Positions 1-12,769 of a DNA stretch of 64,000 bases are shown piece after piece. Source of the DNA: Thuidium tamariscinum (Eukaryota; Streptophyta; Bryopsida; Hypnales; Thuidiaceae). The notes beneath the pieces were generated by a model. It had not been told where the DNA came from. It did not search any database and saw only the letters and a list, made by a program, of their open reading frames with translations. The stretch is taken from the NCBI GenBank assembly GCA_947034885.2, contig OX344751.2, positions 6,634,001 to 6,698,000 of the forward strand, read 5' to 3'. A program made the position numbers and the translations under genes. Every line of letters begins with the position of its first letter. Within the stretch, counting starts at the first letter, position 1.

Positions 1-1400
1 AGTTCTCTAGTAACACCAAATCCAACCCTTGGTAACTTTATAAAGTATTTCTAAAAATTAGGATGACTTTCATCCAATTTGTAATAAAAAAGAAATTTGG
101 ATTTCAATTTGTACATTGTCCAAAAATTGGACGTCGGAACGCTCTAGGATTAAGCAAATTTAGAGCAAATTGTGTGTAGTATGAGGTGGTGGAAATTTTT
201 CTCATCTAGGAAGATAGGAAATATGGAGATAGCAAAATTTCTAGATTTTTATTTCCAAAATAGAAATTATTGTGATTTTGAGGACGAAAAAGTGCATTTT
301 ACTAGTAGCCAATGTTTAGAGTCTTCCAATTTAGATCAATGAATTCCACTCACTATCTTGAATAACCTTACTAGTTCTAACCTTGAAAATGACAAAAGAA
401 AGACATTCCAAGCTTGATTCTGGGTTAAGGTTGGAAATAGCTCAACCTATAGTTTGGATATTGAGCTTGGTTGACAATTGGTGCTTCTACCGTATGGCAA
501 AACACCAATGTATGAGTCAACATGAAAGTAAGAAGTAATTAGTAGGAAAGTAGTTCTTGAATCGTTGGAATTAGATGACTCTAGATGTTGGTCATAGATC
601 AAATCCGACTTTCACCTTTCAAAATTCTTAATAATTTCAATTCGAGGAATAAAATTACCAAATTTTCTGCAATCCCCACTATTTCTGTCAATGCACCTTT
701 CAAAATATTTGCTTTGACTTGCACTACCCTAATCATGTCCAAATGTGCTTATTTTATCGGTTATGGGTACCTTATACTCTGTACAATATATGTGCGACAA
801 GTAGGTCTGGGGACAACTATCGTTCATGTCTACCGAAGTGCTTCCTTCCGCAGTTTCCGAGGAAAATTGCGCCAATCATCCTCAAATCATTCTCACACGT
901 TGCTGAAGTCAAATGGGACAGTAAGCTGGAATGGAGTTTTTATGCGTGTGAATGCTCCCTTGAAGCTCGCTTCCCGAGTCGCAACCATGTTCGTGAGCAT
1001 GGTCCACCATGGGAGATCACATTGACTAAAAGATGCAATTGGACACTCAGTGGGAGTCGAGTGCGTATGTCAAGTTTGGGGGACGCTTGATTCTCATTCA
1101 AGTTGACAGAAAGACGAAGTAGTGGCACAGCCACTAGCTGATTACCGGTCCCACTTGAATAATTCTTACGGCGTAATGTCCACGCCGGAGTGCGGCCCAA
1201 GCTTGCATACGCACAGCTTCCATGCGTCATGTACAGTATAGTCTACAGCTTGTTTTCGTAGTATCTGACTCACAGCATCCGAAAATTTGAATAATTTAGA
1301 GATGCCGTTGAAATGTAAGCTAGACGATCTTGTATCATACCAGAATATCATTCCCAATACTAGTATATTGTTACTTTCTACGGCAATTTAGGAGGAGAGG
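1..1400. other. Mixed sequence with overlapping short ORFs, no recognised gene
   Basis: The first 580 bases are AT-rich with no coding signal that I can support. From about 585 to 1230 the base composition is more balanced and short frames overlap on both strands (for example 719-1090 plus, which only opens at a TTG, and 940-1230 minus). None shows a family motif, a credible start and splice sites together. This could be the edge of a gene whose remainder lies outside my recognition, or an old captured fragment. Confidence 0.2.
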
Positions 1401-1521
1401 AGAGAGGAGATGTCTATTGGGTTTTCTTGATGGGAGATGGGAGGAGGTGCGAGTCTCTTAAGATCTTAACGAACCAAGGGACATATTTGATTGTGAGATT
1501 ATTGGAACAAAGAAGTTCAAC

Positions 1522-2019
1522 ATGACGAAAGTGGGCGCTTGTTGCTGCTCAAGCTTTCGAGCGAATCGTGATCACCAAGCCATTCGAGTGTGTCGTGAAA
1601 GGCCGCGGCGGTAGTCGGTGTTCTCGCATTCGGAGCAACTTTCGCAGTTCCGACCCCTTTCTGTAGGGAGTTCTGATTCAGTTACCGCGATTCGAGAGGA
1701 AGTAAAATCACAGATGGAGCGGAGAATGTCAGAGAGCGTTGCATTGCGAGGGTTTGAAAGACCAAGAACAGCGTCTGCAGTGCGAGTGCGAGACGTGGAG
1801 GTGCGAACCGGACACATTGCACGGGACCTTGTTTCATTTAACGAGAGGAGACCTGCGATCAAGCGCCATCCGCTGCCGCCAATACCACGAAGGCCCGCAG
1901 GTCCAAGACGAGGGCAGGTGAGGGCCGCCATTGCGCAATCGGTGTTCCAAGCTCTGTCCTCCATGGTTAAGAATGCACGCACAGTAGCACTCCGACGACC
2001 ATTCTCGTGGAGCAGTTAG
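1522..2019 (+). pseudogene. Unrecognised ATG-led reading frame interrupted by a single TAG
   Basis: An ATG at 1522 opens a frame of 30 codons with a cysteine-rich start (MTKVGACCCSS). It ends in TAG at 1612-1614, and the same frame then stays open for another 135 codons to 2019. The downstream part is rich in Arg, Ser and Pro and has no domain that I recognise. The block is clearly more GC-rich than the AT-rich flanks, which favours former or present coding DNA. A GTGAGG at about 1918 could be a splice donor, so the TAG might instead lie in an intron or the frame might be a first exon. Overlapping open frames exist on the minus strand (1572-1982 and 1834-2106), so the strand itself is uncertain. 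Confidence 0.3.
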
Positions 2020-3730
2020 ACAATCGCGCCTCCTCAAAACAAACCCAAAGAAAAGAAAATTCTGCCACGGCGTCACGAGACGCTGTTTTCTTCGACCAAG
2101 CACCAAGAGGATGGTCCGTGAACAACGTATGGATTACGGCAAGTCAGCTCATATACATAAGTGAGATCTCGCACAAGAAGAGCGAAGTCTACAGGCAATC
2201 TTAACACACTGTAAAGCGAGTTGCAAGTGATGTAGATGATGAGCGCTCACGAAAGACATTCTCGCAGATTCACAAAAGACATTCTGAATCTTGTAATTTT
2301 GAACTGGGAATTGATTTTCAATGACCCCAGTTTTCCAATCGAGTCGATCTGCAGATATATCTGGTGCTTTCTTCAAACACGTCTGTCGTGAATTTTGTCT
2401 CTTGCTGTCTATAAGATTTCGTGAATACTGAATCCATTCTTATTTTGGACCTACCACAGTCGGCCTTGAACAGTACAGTACATAAGTGTTGCAGACATCG
2501 GCCCTTCCCTTGAGATGTCTCATTGTCAAGAGAGAAAGTGTTCACTGTTTCAAGACAACCGAGAATTCGTGCTGTAAACATATACTTCAGAGAGATTTGC
2601 TTCGGTGGATTGGCTCCAGTATGGTAAGTACAACTGATTGTGAATTGTTTCCAGACTAACCCATAATGTTCATGCATAAAATTCATGAGAACCAAGGGTG
2701 AATTCTGATTACACTTGGGTTTAGCACTTCAAAATTTCATATTTTAATCATACTGTGTCCAAAATATGCATGCTAGGAGAGTCATGTGACCAACAAGAAC
2801 CAACTCCCAATAAGAACCCCCAAAAACTTGATCTTAAATAGGAACTACGCTCAAATGCTTATTCAAATAATTATATCTGTAGTTACCTTGTGCAAATTCC
2901 TAATAATGTGGTACACCTTATTGCAACCCTAAAACAAAAGCAACCCTAAAGTTTTCACAAATCTGAACATGAGAGTCAAAATGAGAGCGTAGGGTTGAAT
3001 TTGGATTCATCTTTAATCAGCAATTTGAAAGTTCATAGTTTATTCATAAGATGCCCAAAAAATGCAGGTTAACTTGCATAAAAATCATATTCCAATCAGT
3101 CTAATGAAAGACACCATGCTCAGATGCTTCTTCGGACACGTATAGGTGTACATACCTTAGGTCTATTTAGCAGAGAGACTGCATCACATGCAAAGCAGAT
3201 CTGTGTGAACCACATCAACTTCACCAGTCACCTTCTGATTGCTTTTTGATACAGGCATACAGACCAGAATATTTACCTCGAACACGAAAATGTGTCAGGT
3301 TTAATTCAACCGGCAGCATTTAACGCTCGGATCATTTCACCGAAAATTAAAAGACTTCGATAACTATAAAATTTAATTCAGTCTAAGTTCAAACCCATGA
3401 TCTATTCCAGAACAGAATTGACACGTACTCTCTCAATTATGTTTGATGCCACTGGCAACTGCTGTACAGCCAACTGTGATAACCATCACATGAAGATCAG
3501 AACCTTCATAATACATTCAACCTTCCCGAGTCAAATGGTCGAGTGAGTGAGTGAGTGAGCGAGCATGTCAGCGTGCTACCAGAACTGAACCCTAAGAAGC
3601 AGGCATGGGCCCTGAAACTGCAAGTCCGAGGAGGGCTTGAGCTAGAATGAGGATCTGGTGTAAAAGGAAAGAAGCCGAACCGTCCGCTTTTTTGTCTCTA
3701 ACTTAATCATACATTTGAAGTGGCCTGACT
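2020..3730. other. Intergenic, downstream of the ERD2-related gene
   Basis: Short frames run through 2007-2695 on both strands, with no recognisable product. A short GTGA microsatellite lies at 3541-3559. The 3' untranslated region of the minus-strand gene must begin just below 3731. Otherwise nothing stands out. Confidence 0.4.
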
Positions 3731-5532
3731 TTAAACTACGCCGGAAGGAAGCCGCACCATCATCTGGCCGTCCATCACACTGTCATCAAACATACACCCC
3801 CAAGATTTAAAATCATGAATTCTGGGCCATGACACTCCGCAATGCAGGACAATGTCAACTATGGGAAACAAAACATGCTTTCCTCTAAGCATCGAATCAA
3901 TCATCTGCATAATGTACTCCACGTACCTTTTAACATAATAGTAGCAAAAGTCGGCCAAGATAATTGTTTGTACAATCTCCGAAAGAAGCACCATTCCAGG
4001 CCACAACCCATAGCCTAGTGTATTAAGCAGGAAGCTGTGTCCGTCTAGCACCTGAGGGTCAAAAAGGGCAATTGAGCACCGCATATTCCTCCCTAGTGTT
4101 ACAGAATTCAAACTTAAAGCTAAATGCAGCAACTATTTGACTCTCTTGCGACTTGAAGGGCGTCTCCCCCAGTTTAAGAATTGCGAGGTGGAGCTGAAAG
4201 TGAATGTAACAAACTTCTCAGATCCTTTTGGATGTGAAACAGACAAACGGAAAAACTGGTGGACAGCAAATTTACCTGAAGAATCCAGTGAGCACAGCTT
4301 AAAAACCGTGCAATACCCAGAGCAAAGACATAGTGAGCTGTGAAAGGCTCAACAACCTGCAAATCAATATATGAACGGTTAAACAGTGGAGACTGCAGTT
4401 AAATGTCTACAAACTAGATCGTCGTGATGTTGCACAAACTGAAGGTCATACAGGCATGCCTCTCAGGTAAATTTAGCTATTTTGAACTCAACAACTGAAT
4501 ACAATTGGGACGTAAAGAAAGGTCATCTTGACCAACAGATAGCTAATAATAAAAGTTCATGGAAAATATTTACCCATGATCTAAGAACATGACAGTAGCT
4601 GTCCATCTGGTAAACCAAATAACCGAACCTCTCTCAAAACACAAAGAAAATCACACACACGTACCCGAGTGTTCTGCATAACGCGAAGCTGGGGCATAAC
4701 AGACACCGCTTCCAAGTACACACAGAAAGCCCACAACACACGGTTGACAATATGATGGGATGTTCCTGGATGGATCAAAATGGCCAGTAATGCACATGGA
4801 GCCAGCTGCAGACTCATCAAAAAGAAATTTAATTGTTAATGAGATTGTTTCTGACAATCCAAAACATAATCCACTTCCTAGGTTCAGATACAAGAATAGA
4901 ATAGCACATGGGATAGCATTGCTCTTAATGAAGAACATCTCTAGCACTGACCACAGCTGAGCTCTCAGTATCATCTGGAAGAAAATGATTAACTCACAAT
5001 ATAATACATGGGAAGATTGTCAAGATCGTCCGAAGTCGTCGACTTCAGCTTAAACCGCATCATGTAGATAACCCAAGCAGTTGTAAGGAATGTGCAGAAG
5101 TCCAGGAGAGTATGAAGATCAAACTCCATCACCACACTACAATAGAGCCGCACCATCAGGAATATAGCGGTGAGCTCCTGTGACTTAAGTGACAGTCCTG
5201 CACTCAAATAAAACATCACTCACGCAGCGTTCAATTGACACGTTCTGGAAAAATTAGGTATTCAAGTGCGATGCTCTAGAAAAAGTCTCTTTGAATTTAA
5301 AAAACTGACCTGAACAAGTCTTCTCCTTCGTCAACTTATAGATTAGGCATCCGATACCAACAGCGTGAATAAATTCTGCGGCCACAAACAAATTGTCGTG
5401 ATCGCGAATAACGAATCGCAAAAAGATGAGCACCGCAATACCGGACAACACAGCCAGGGCCGTTTTCACTTTCGGAGGCTGCTTCTTCACCCACCATACT
5501 GCCGTCTGCACAGGATTCCGTGTTCTCCTCAT
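3731..5532 (-). CDS. ERD2-related ER lumen protein-retaining receptor family protein (six exons)
   Basis: This is a multi-pass membrane protein of the KDEL-receptor fold expected in the ER-Golgi system. The family's founding member retrieves HDEL/KDEL cargo. The longer plant ERD2-related proteins resemble it, but retrieval activity should not be assumed. Coding exons on the minus strand are 5532-5310, 5197-4998, 4805-4665, 4356-4276, 4051-3927 and 3779-3731. All introns are GT-AG, the exons sum to 819 nt, and the product is 272 residues, the usual length for this plant group. Landmarks are DHDNLFVAAE near residue 45, GIGCLIYKLTKEKTCSGLSL, SLKSQELTAIF, RLYCSVVMEFDLHT, HPGTSHHIVNR, WAFCVYLEAVSVMPQLR, EPFTAHYVFALGIARFLSC, LADFCYYYVK and the C-terminal RLPSGVV. 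An in-frame TAG at 5551-5553, 21 nt before the ATG, fixes the start, and the -3 base is G. The gene appears intact and is the only such gene here. Confidence 0.95.
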
Positions 5533-5760
5533 CGCTGATCGATCACTCTCCTAAGGCTCTAGACTTCGCTCTGGTGCCACACAGCTCAACACGCAGCTCA
5601 CAGCTGCAAAACCCTAGCAACCCAAAACAGAATCCCAACAAGCCCATCAACTCCTAACCCCACACACTCCTCCCAACCCACAATCGAACAGACAAAACAC
5701 GAAACGAAGGAAAGATAGAACGAACGAAACGATTAGGGTTTTCTCACGGCAGGTTCCAAA
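5533..5760 (-). promoter_or_regulatory. 5' leader and proximal promoter of the ERD2-related gene, with telo-box
   Basis: This stretch is less AT-rich than the DNA upstream and is pyrimidine-rich on the coding strand, as plant leaders often are. On the coding strand it carries AAACCCTAA at 5741-5733, a telo-box known from promoters of plant housekeeping and translation genes, and a second AACCCTAGC-type match near 5610. No TATA box is obvious. The transcription start cannot be placed from sequence alone. Confidence 0.45.
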
Positions 5761-8700
5761 GTTAGAAATTGTCCAAATTTATTATATTGAATGGTTTGTT
5801 TTTTTCATTTGGGGACCTTGAGTCACAGAAATTGGTCTCTTTTTCATGCAAAGTTTCATCCACTCTTCTGATGCAATGATAGTATTACAAGAAAAATTCA
5901 TCCATTTTTTATCTGTTGCATTTGCAATTGGATCCAAATTTTTGGTCATTGATGTTATGTGGGGTATTCACACCTTTTTCAACAAATAGAACCTTTTCAA
6001 AGAATAGGCGGTTGCTAACATAAAACAAGAGTCAATTAGGAACAAGTGTGATACCTCCTTCTCACTAGTTGAGTAGGAAGAGTAAAAACCTACAAATGGA
6101 TTTACTTCTACAATTGGATTGGCAACTTGTAGAGTGAAGTTGGCAACTTCCAAGGTGAGAATTGGTTGCCTTCAAAGTTAAATGAGCAACCTATAGGGTG
6201 AAACTTTGGAGTTTGCAATAACAAACTTTGCTCACAAATGCTTTGCAACATTGATTATACACCTCCAAAGCAAAAGAACAAATGTTGAGAAGACTTAGTA
6301 AAAGAAGAATATTCTTCCAACAACTTCTAACCAAAAACCAACTTGCATTTGATAAATTCCCTTTCTTTGGAAAAGTCTAAGGCTGAAAAGAAGTTCCGAC
6401 TATCGTTATTGATGACTTTACAAAGGTGGAAAAGGGTGGGATTAAAGGGCTAAATATGAAGTTGTAGAGTAGAGCGATTAGTTTATTCAATGTTTAAAAA
6501 TTCTAAATTTATTTGAATATTAGTTAAGTCTTCTAAAATATTCTATAAAGCTCTATATAAGTATTCATTTTTATTCTACATTTTTTTTCTCTTAATTTAC
6601 TTATATAATTCTCACTTATCATGTTCAAAATACATATTTTGTCTTTAATGAAATACATGATTATTATTTTTTGATTTGGGAATCTCTTTTGCTCATGTAA
6701 TTTCCAACATCTATGATAAGTATATACATGATCAACACTAACAACCTTTGAGCATCCTTACTTTTCTAAATATTAAAACTTTTTAGTTGGATCTTATTAA
6801 CAAGTTAAGGATAATTCTACTATACTTTAGTATACATTACTTGGATAAGGTATGAATAGGTTATGAAATTTCAAAATATTGTTTGTAGATTACTAAAATT
6901 CAACACTAAGTTCTCTTAATTTCTAATCTTTTAATTGTGTACATCTTCTATCAACAAAATCTATTTTTTAATTGTTTTTTGGTCTAATTTTATTTGAAGT
7001 TTTTTTTGGAAGGTGTAGTGATATTTAAAGATGAATATACCTCATTCCCACTCTCTAGCTTTAGAATATAGTTTGTCTAATAATTTTAACATTAACTCAC
7101 AAGTAGCTACCATGAATCTAAAATTAATTATAATATATAAGAATTCAATGACCAAACTATAATAAATTTATATATCTTACATTAGGTCTCTATTGCTCAC
7201 TATAATCTCAACAACACCCATTGACAATTAAAAAGTTCTTGGGTCCTATTTCTAGCTTAAAGATTCTTAGCAACAAATTCAATTCTCTCATAGTGACATA
7301 GGGATAGAATCATAAAAAGAAAGGATTGTTGCATTAGGTCATATTCTTGCATACAACAAACATGTTGAGGAAAAATTGCAAGAATACCAAACAAAGCATG
7401 AACTAAAAGCCACAATGATCATAAAGGTGGTTTCATCACATGCATCAATGGATAAGGTAGCTTCTATTAGAGGTGATTATTGTTGAAGGTTAGTATTTTG
7501 TTTTTTCAACAAAACTTAAGTTTGCATTACATGTAATAGTTTCTTTACATTTCTAAACAACAACATTTGCAAAGGAAATATTCCATTCATTTTTCTATTT
7601 TATTGGATGGATTGATGTTGGTTTAAAAACCTTTGATTCATAATATTTTGATTATATCCATAACCCTTAAAGTCCCCCAAATCTTTGGAGGTTGAAGGTT
7701 CAATTTAGTTCATGGGTAAAAATATGCTTGGAGTACCCTATAAATGGTGTCACATAATCAAATTCACTAAGATTCATTTCTTTAATATAGATTAAAATAC
7801 AATTATTATCGTAGAAATATAATTTTAATACAAATATACTTACTTCAAGTAAAATATAATATGAAACCATAAAAAAATTTACCATTAATAGATCAATGTT
7901 GTTAAATTGATTCCTATAACTTGTTTCAAGACTGTCATACATTGTCCATTTTCATTCAAGAATCAAAAAGGAATCTCAAAACTTATTAGAAAGTGTATTC
8001 AAATCACTTTATTGGTTTATGATGTTTTGATAACCAATAGTAGTAATTTATAATTTGATATGGGATGTTTAATTATTTATTATTATTATTTAAATCATCT
8101 TATATACATATATTACATGGAAGGGCTACATCTAAAAAGAATTCAAAATTGAAGATTTTTTTAATATCATATTTGAAATATGAAAATGAGTTGTAAAGTA
8201 GTAAATAGGCTAAAAAAACATGGTAAAATTCTTATATATATGTTTGTATACTCTATTGACATGAAATTAACTACTAAATCCTAATAAATATGAAAATTAA
8301 AAATTAAAGATTTAATAAGTTTTGATTCTTAAAAATAATTTGACTATATGTGTTATAACAAGAATTAATGTTTTTAAAAAACTAATCTCATTTTTATTTA
8401 TAAATTGGGTGATTGCATGAAACACTTGATCTTTTTTTTGTCCCCTTGACCTTCAACAGGTAGTTTTTTGTTCATAAAATTTTCATCTTTTCTCTGTTTG
8501 GCTTGAAATTTGGAATGAAGGTGCACACAAAAGTTTTAGATGTTTAGTAATTTTTTTAATTCTTAAAAATTAGTTTACTATTTCTAAACTGCCCCCAATT
8601 GGATGTCTACCTTGGCCATTTGGAGGTTTTAAGTCCCATTTTTTACTCAAAAATCCAAATTTGAAACCACAAATTGGACAAGTTGGAGGTCTACTAACAT

Positions 8701-8940
8701 TTCAAGGATTGGAAATGAGTTTTTATGAAAATAATAACATGTCTATTGTACACATGGGGTTAAAAAGACCTTCCTTTGTACATAGACTATAAAGAGGGGA
8801 AAATTTTCCTAAAGGAATTTTTTGTTGCAATGTAAGAAAAATTTTGTTTAGAAAAATAGATTCTCTTAAAATAATTTTTTGAGTTTTTTTTTGAATTCTT
8901 AAAAATGAAAAGGTCCATAGACCCCCTTTTATGTTATTTT
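5761..8940. other. AT-rich intergenic DNA, nothing recognised
   Basis: This is long AT-rich sequence with frequent stops in all frames. I see no gene, clear terminal repeat or tandem array. Older transposon remnants are possible but not supportable by eye. Confidence 0.5.
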
Positions 8941-8950
8941 TTACTCTAAG

Positions 8951-8999
8951 TAGCCTAAATAGTACTTCATAGCACTCTATAGTACTACATAGTACTAAA
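8951..8999. repeat. Decamer tandem repeat, about five units
   Basis: Five consecutive 10-bp units of the form TAGtACTNNA run from 8951 to 8999 with an exact period of 10. Variation is confined to a few positions in each unit. Confidence 0.7.
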
Positions 9000-9000
9000 T

Positions 9001-10490
9001 CAACGGCCCTGATTCACAGGTGCCCAAAATCAATGGCTAACATTGACAGGCGCAATGTAGATGGGCAGTATTGGTAGGATCATACATGACTACCAATCTT
9101 ACACCAAAAAACTGTGTTTTTGAGACAAAAACGTGAAGTGTTTCTTGCAATGATCCAAATTAGGCTAATTGCAATTATTTCATTCCTGATTCCTTGGTTC
9201 CTGAGTGGAGTACTTCAAGCATGCTTATACCTTCTTGTACATTGATTTTAAAGGATCATTTTTTTTTTAAATTTATGAAAGAAAAAAAATTAGCTTCCCA
9301 AAAATAAAATTTTATTTAAATCAATATCTAGAAGTAAAAGCTATGCCACACAAATCCCAAAGTAGTGAAGCTCAAGCAACTAAAAAAATTCACAAAAACT
9401 TGAAATATTTTTGTTTTTTGTTTTGTTTGTTTTGTTTTTCTTTTCTTTTCCATGTAGATTAAATTTTTGTAGACCTACATATGTAAAGATTGATTCATTT
9501 CATATGAAATATTATTGTCAAAATTCTAAACTATCTTATATCTTAGGCACTTATAGCATCCTTTTGGATAAATAACATACTAGATTCATTTTTAACTCAA
9601 TTTTCTAAACTTTTAGAAAAAAGAATTTGGACAAGATATAGTTTGCATGTTAAAATAATATTACAATTGAAATTATTTTGCTTCAAATCTACTTCAAAGC
9701 TACTTTTGATTTAGTTTTCCCTCCAACTAGATACTTGTTTCCATTAGTATTGTTTTGAAGGATGTAAATGATCAAGTAATTGATTTTGAATTTTTTCTTA
9801 AAATCTCAAACTACTTATTCAATATAAAAATTTGAAATTTGAAATATATAATACAAAAATTGTAAGTTAACTCGTCATTGCCTAACGCCCAAATGTGTCT
9901 AAAAACATCCTTTCTTTTCAAGCCTTATAAGCCTAAATGTCATTAAGGTATGAAAATCTCAACTAGACAATCTTGTAGTGTGCATGTTGTAGATGACATG
10001 GATTAAATTTGGAGTCATTTAGTTGCATAGATTGCAAAATTATAATGTTTCAATATTAAAAAAAGGTATTGAAATTTTTCTTGAATCAAATTTAGAGGTG
10101 AAATTTGATTTCCAAACCTACTCATTTGATGGAAAAAAATTTAAAACAAGAACTACTTCAAAACCAACATACAAACACATTGGTAAGAAATTGGCATTCA
10201 ATTATGTCATTGTGCTAGTAAATTGGCTTTGAAATGTCAACGAAATAGCAAAAAAGGTTGCAGAAACGCATCTATAACTAAACTTCTTTCTACTAAAATG
10301 CTTCTCAATCAATCATGAAATTTTTGGATTTTTGTTTCTTGGATTGATTTTAAATTTTAAATACACACACTATTCTAGTATGTGCAACTTTTCTAAAAAA
10401 ATTTATTGGACACAAACATTATATGAAGAAGAAATAAGCTACTGAAGTACATTGTAAAGTAGAAGGTATTTAAATGGAGCATCTAAAGGG
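9001..10490. other. AT-rich intergenic DNA
   Basis: T-rich and A-rich runs are frequent, including a TTTTG-rich stretch near 9410-9450. The small plus-strand frame at 10023-10232 has no coding character. No feature can be supported. Confidence 0.45.
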
Positions 10491-10494
10491 TGGA

Positions 10495-10780
10495 ACCAAA
10501 TTACGAGGGGGTGAAACATTTTGAAATATTTCTCAATAAATATTTCTTAAAAGACAATTAGAATTGACATTTAACCTTTTTTGTTCTATACTTTTTGGAG
10601 ATTTGTAAAGTTAGTTATAAAATTTTGAAGTGGATGTGGCATATATGGCTCTAAAATGGACCACCTTCTAAAATATACATAGGTTGTATATTGTTGAAGG
10701 CTATGAAAAGGCACCATGTACAAATAGTATACATCATTAGAATTAGAGTTGGGCCAAAAGAAGGCTACCCTGGTTTGAGA
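10495..10780 (+). repeat. Dispersed repeat, copy 1 (same family as 62270-62530)
   Basis: This segment aligns by eye, in the same orientation, with 62270-62530. Shared blocks include GGTGAAACAT, TTGAAATATTT, AGAATTGACAT, AAATTTTGAAGT, GCTNTAAAATGG and TGAAGGCTATGAAAA. The copies differ by many substitutions and small indels. No coding capacity is seen, and the element ends are not resolved. Confidence 0.6.
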
Positions 10781-11511
10781 GATATGGTGCTAAGTGTTGA
10801 AGCAGGTAAAGTCAAAATTGCATCAATGGTTGAGGTCTTCTTGATCATGTAGCAATCATTGAAATTTTAGCCTCGAGCAACTAAACTTAGACCCTACCCT
10901 GATACTATCAAGAAGATGACAACACCTTCTTTCCAAAAATTCTCTCCCAGTTGTCATCTTTTTTCATGCGCTTCTCTCAAGGCACCTGACTTCCTGTTTT
11001 GTTCGAGTCTCTTACTTATTTGGTTTGAATTTGGTTTGCTTGTTGTGTGGCATTTATTTGGTTAGATTGGACTCCTTGTTTTGAGATGGAAGAGAGATTA
11101 AATTATAAAATCTCTACAACTATTTGGCCTATTGCTGGAAAATATGCTCCAATTATAAATTGCAATCACATGCTCTATAAGCAAACACCGAGATCTAAAT
11201 TTCTTAAGACAACATATCAACGACACACACAACTCGTTAGTGGTAAGAATAAAAAAGCCCTCTCATCCAAACATTCAAGCATTGATATCAAATAATTATA
11301 TACAAATTTTGACTTCAGTAAAGATACTGAAATTAATACTACTCAATTTGATTCATTACAAGGAGAGGAAGCAATTGTTGTAAGGCGCAAAGCATCTTTG
11401 ATTTCTTCTGCTACCTTATATAGTGCCTTGTGGCGTGCTAAATGCACTTGAGTAGGAAGCATATGGTTTCCAAACAAAGAGGCCATCAAAGTTTCTAAAA
11501 ATTAGCGTCTT

Positions 11512-12756
11512 CTACTGTCTCACTTTAAATTCAAGTTTCTTTGGCAGTAAAACCGTAGAAACAATATACAACCTCTCTTTTCTTACATTGGCTTTAGTGG
11601 CGTGGTTATCATTGATAATGTACATATGGAATTCAAACTCCACAGCAAGTTCTATTTGAACTACAACTTCTTGTCTGACATCATATAGCGACCAAGATAA
11701 GCCAACTTCACCGTTGATTTTGTATTGACCTATTTCACAATGCATAGTAACCATAGTTACTTACTCGTTTCGCTCAATAGCTTCAAACACATCATGTGAT
11801 ATCATCCTATTATGGTTGTATACAAAGTTGAAATATAATGTAGATCTCCTTAAGTGGTAAGTGGTAACCGAAACTAAGTGAAGGAAGATGTACCTTTGTT
11901 CTAATTATATTTGTTCCAATTGTAACCTTGTTGTCCCATTCTTCATCCAAAAGAGCATAAGTCTTCACTGACATTTTGAAATACAAACATTGTTGGCATC
12001 ATGTGCATTTGTTCATTTGCTACAAAAAACAAGTTGATGAAAATACCGATTGGCATGAACTAAGACAAGTGTATTAACTTGCTTCTAATATTTGGTCTCA
12101 TTGTTGTTTAGAAGTCTTGACATAATTTTGCACAAAAAGATTCACTTGTTCCTATATCTAGTAGTTGCTACTCTATGGAGTCAAATGACGACAAAGCAAT
12201 AGGTACCAATCTTCAATAGTGTCCATTTTGTATATATTTTGCGTTGTAAAAGAAGATATTGTCGTGTGACAATTTTGCATGAGTCCAACTTCCACGAGTG
12301 ACTTCCCCAATCTCTCTATGAATTACAACTACAACTCTACAAATGTTTTGAGGATTGATCCAGTCTTCACAACCAAAAAGATACAAGTCTGTCTAGACAT
12401 CCAAAGTATAAGAAGCATTAGGTTCTTTGAATCTGAACCTTAATTTTGTTATTGAAGTTCTCAACACTAGAAAAAAATAGGCAAAAACTGTATTTTTTTC
12501 AACATAACCGTGTCAATTGGGTTATGTTGAAAACTGTGTTGTAAATGCAGTAAAACGCAGAATTTTCATTTTCTGCGTTTTCATTGTGTAGACAACGTAG
12601 TTTTCAATATAACTCACTTGACATAGTTATATTGAAAAAAACGCAGTTTTTGCCTATTTTCTTCTAGTACAAGCTTCTATGAAATTTCATTAGCTTCATC
12701 TAGATTTACAAACTAGTATTGTGAAATTAGTCCTACAAATGGGCCGTCAATAGCTT
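11512..12756 (-). pseudogene. Decayed multi-exon gene of unknown family, split by a MITE
   Basis: Three minus-strand blocks read like protein and have splice-like borders. Block one runs from 12756, after a TTTTAG acceptor, to about 12290. It reads AIDGPFVGLISQY and then, beyond the inserted MITE, GCEDWINPQNICRVVVVIHR and GSWTHAKLSHDNIFFYNAKY. Block two is 11967-11894 (ALLDEEWDNKVTIGTNIIRT) and ends at a GTACAT donor. Block three is 11848-11512 (VYNHNRMISHDVFEAIERNE, then GEVGLSWSLYDVRQEVVVQI) and ends in a stop. At least four in-frame stops and one frame change break the frame, so it cannot make a full product. I do not recognise the family; it may be a host gene or a transposon-borne gene. 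Confidence 0.45.
12465..12669. mobile_element. CACTA-like MITE, 205 bp, with CAA target-site duplication
   Basis: The element starts CACTAG and ends CTAGTA. Its ends form long inverted repeats: AAATAGGCAAAAACTG on the left pairs with CAGTTTTTGCCTATTT on the right, and similarity continues inward for about 60 bp through the GTTATGTTGAAAAC region. It is flanked by a 3-bp CAA at 12462-12464 and 12670-12672. CACTA (En/Spm) elements make 3-bp duplications and have CACTA termini, so this is a good match. It has no coding capacity. It lies inside the decayed gene at 11512-12756. Confidence 0.88.
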
Positions 12757-12769
12757 CTAAAATTTACAA

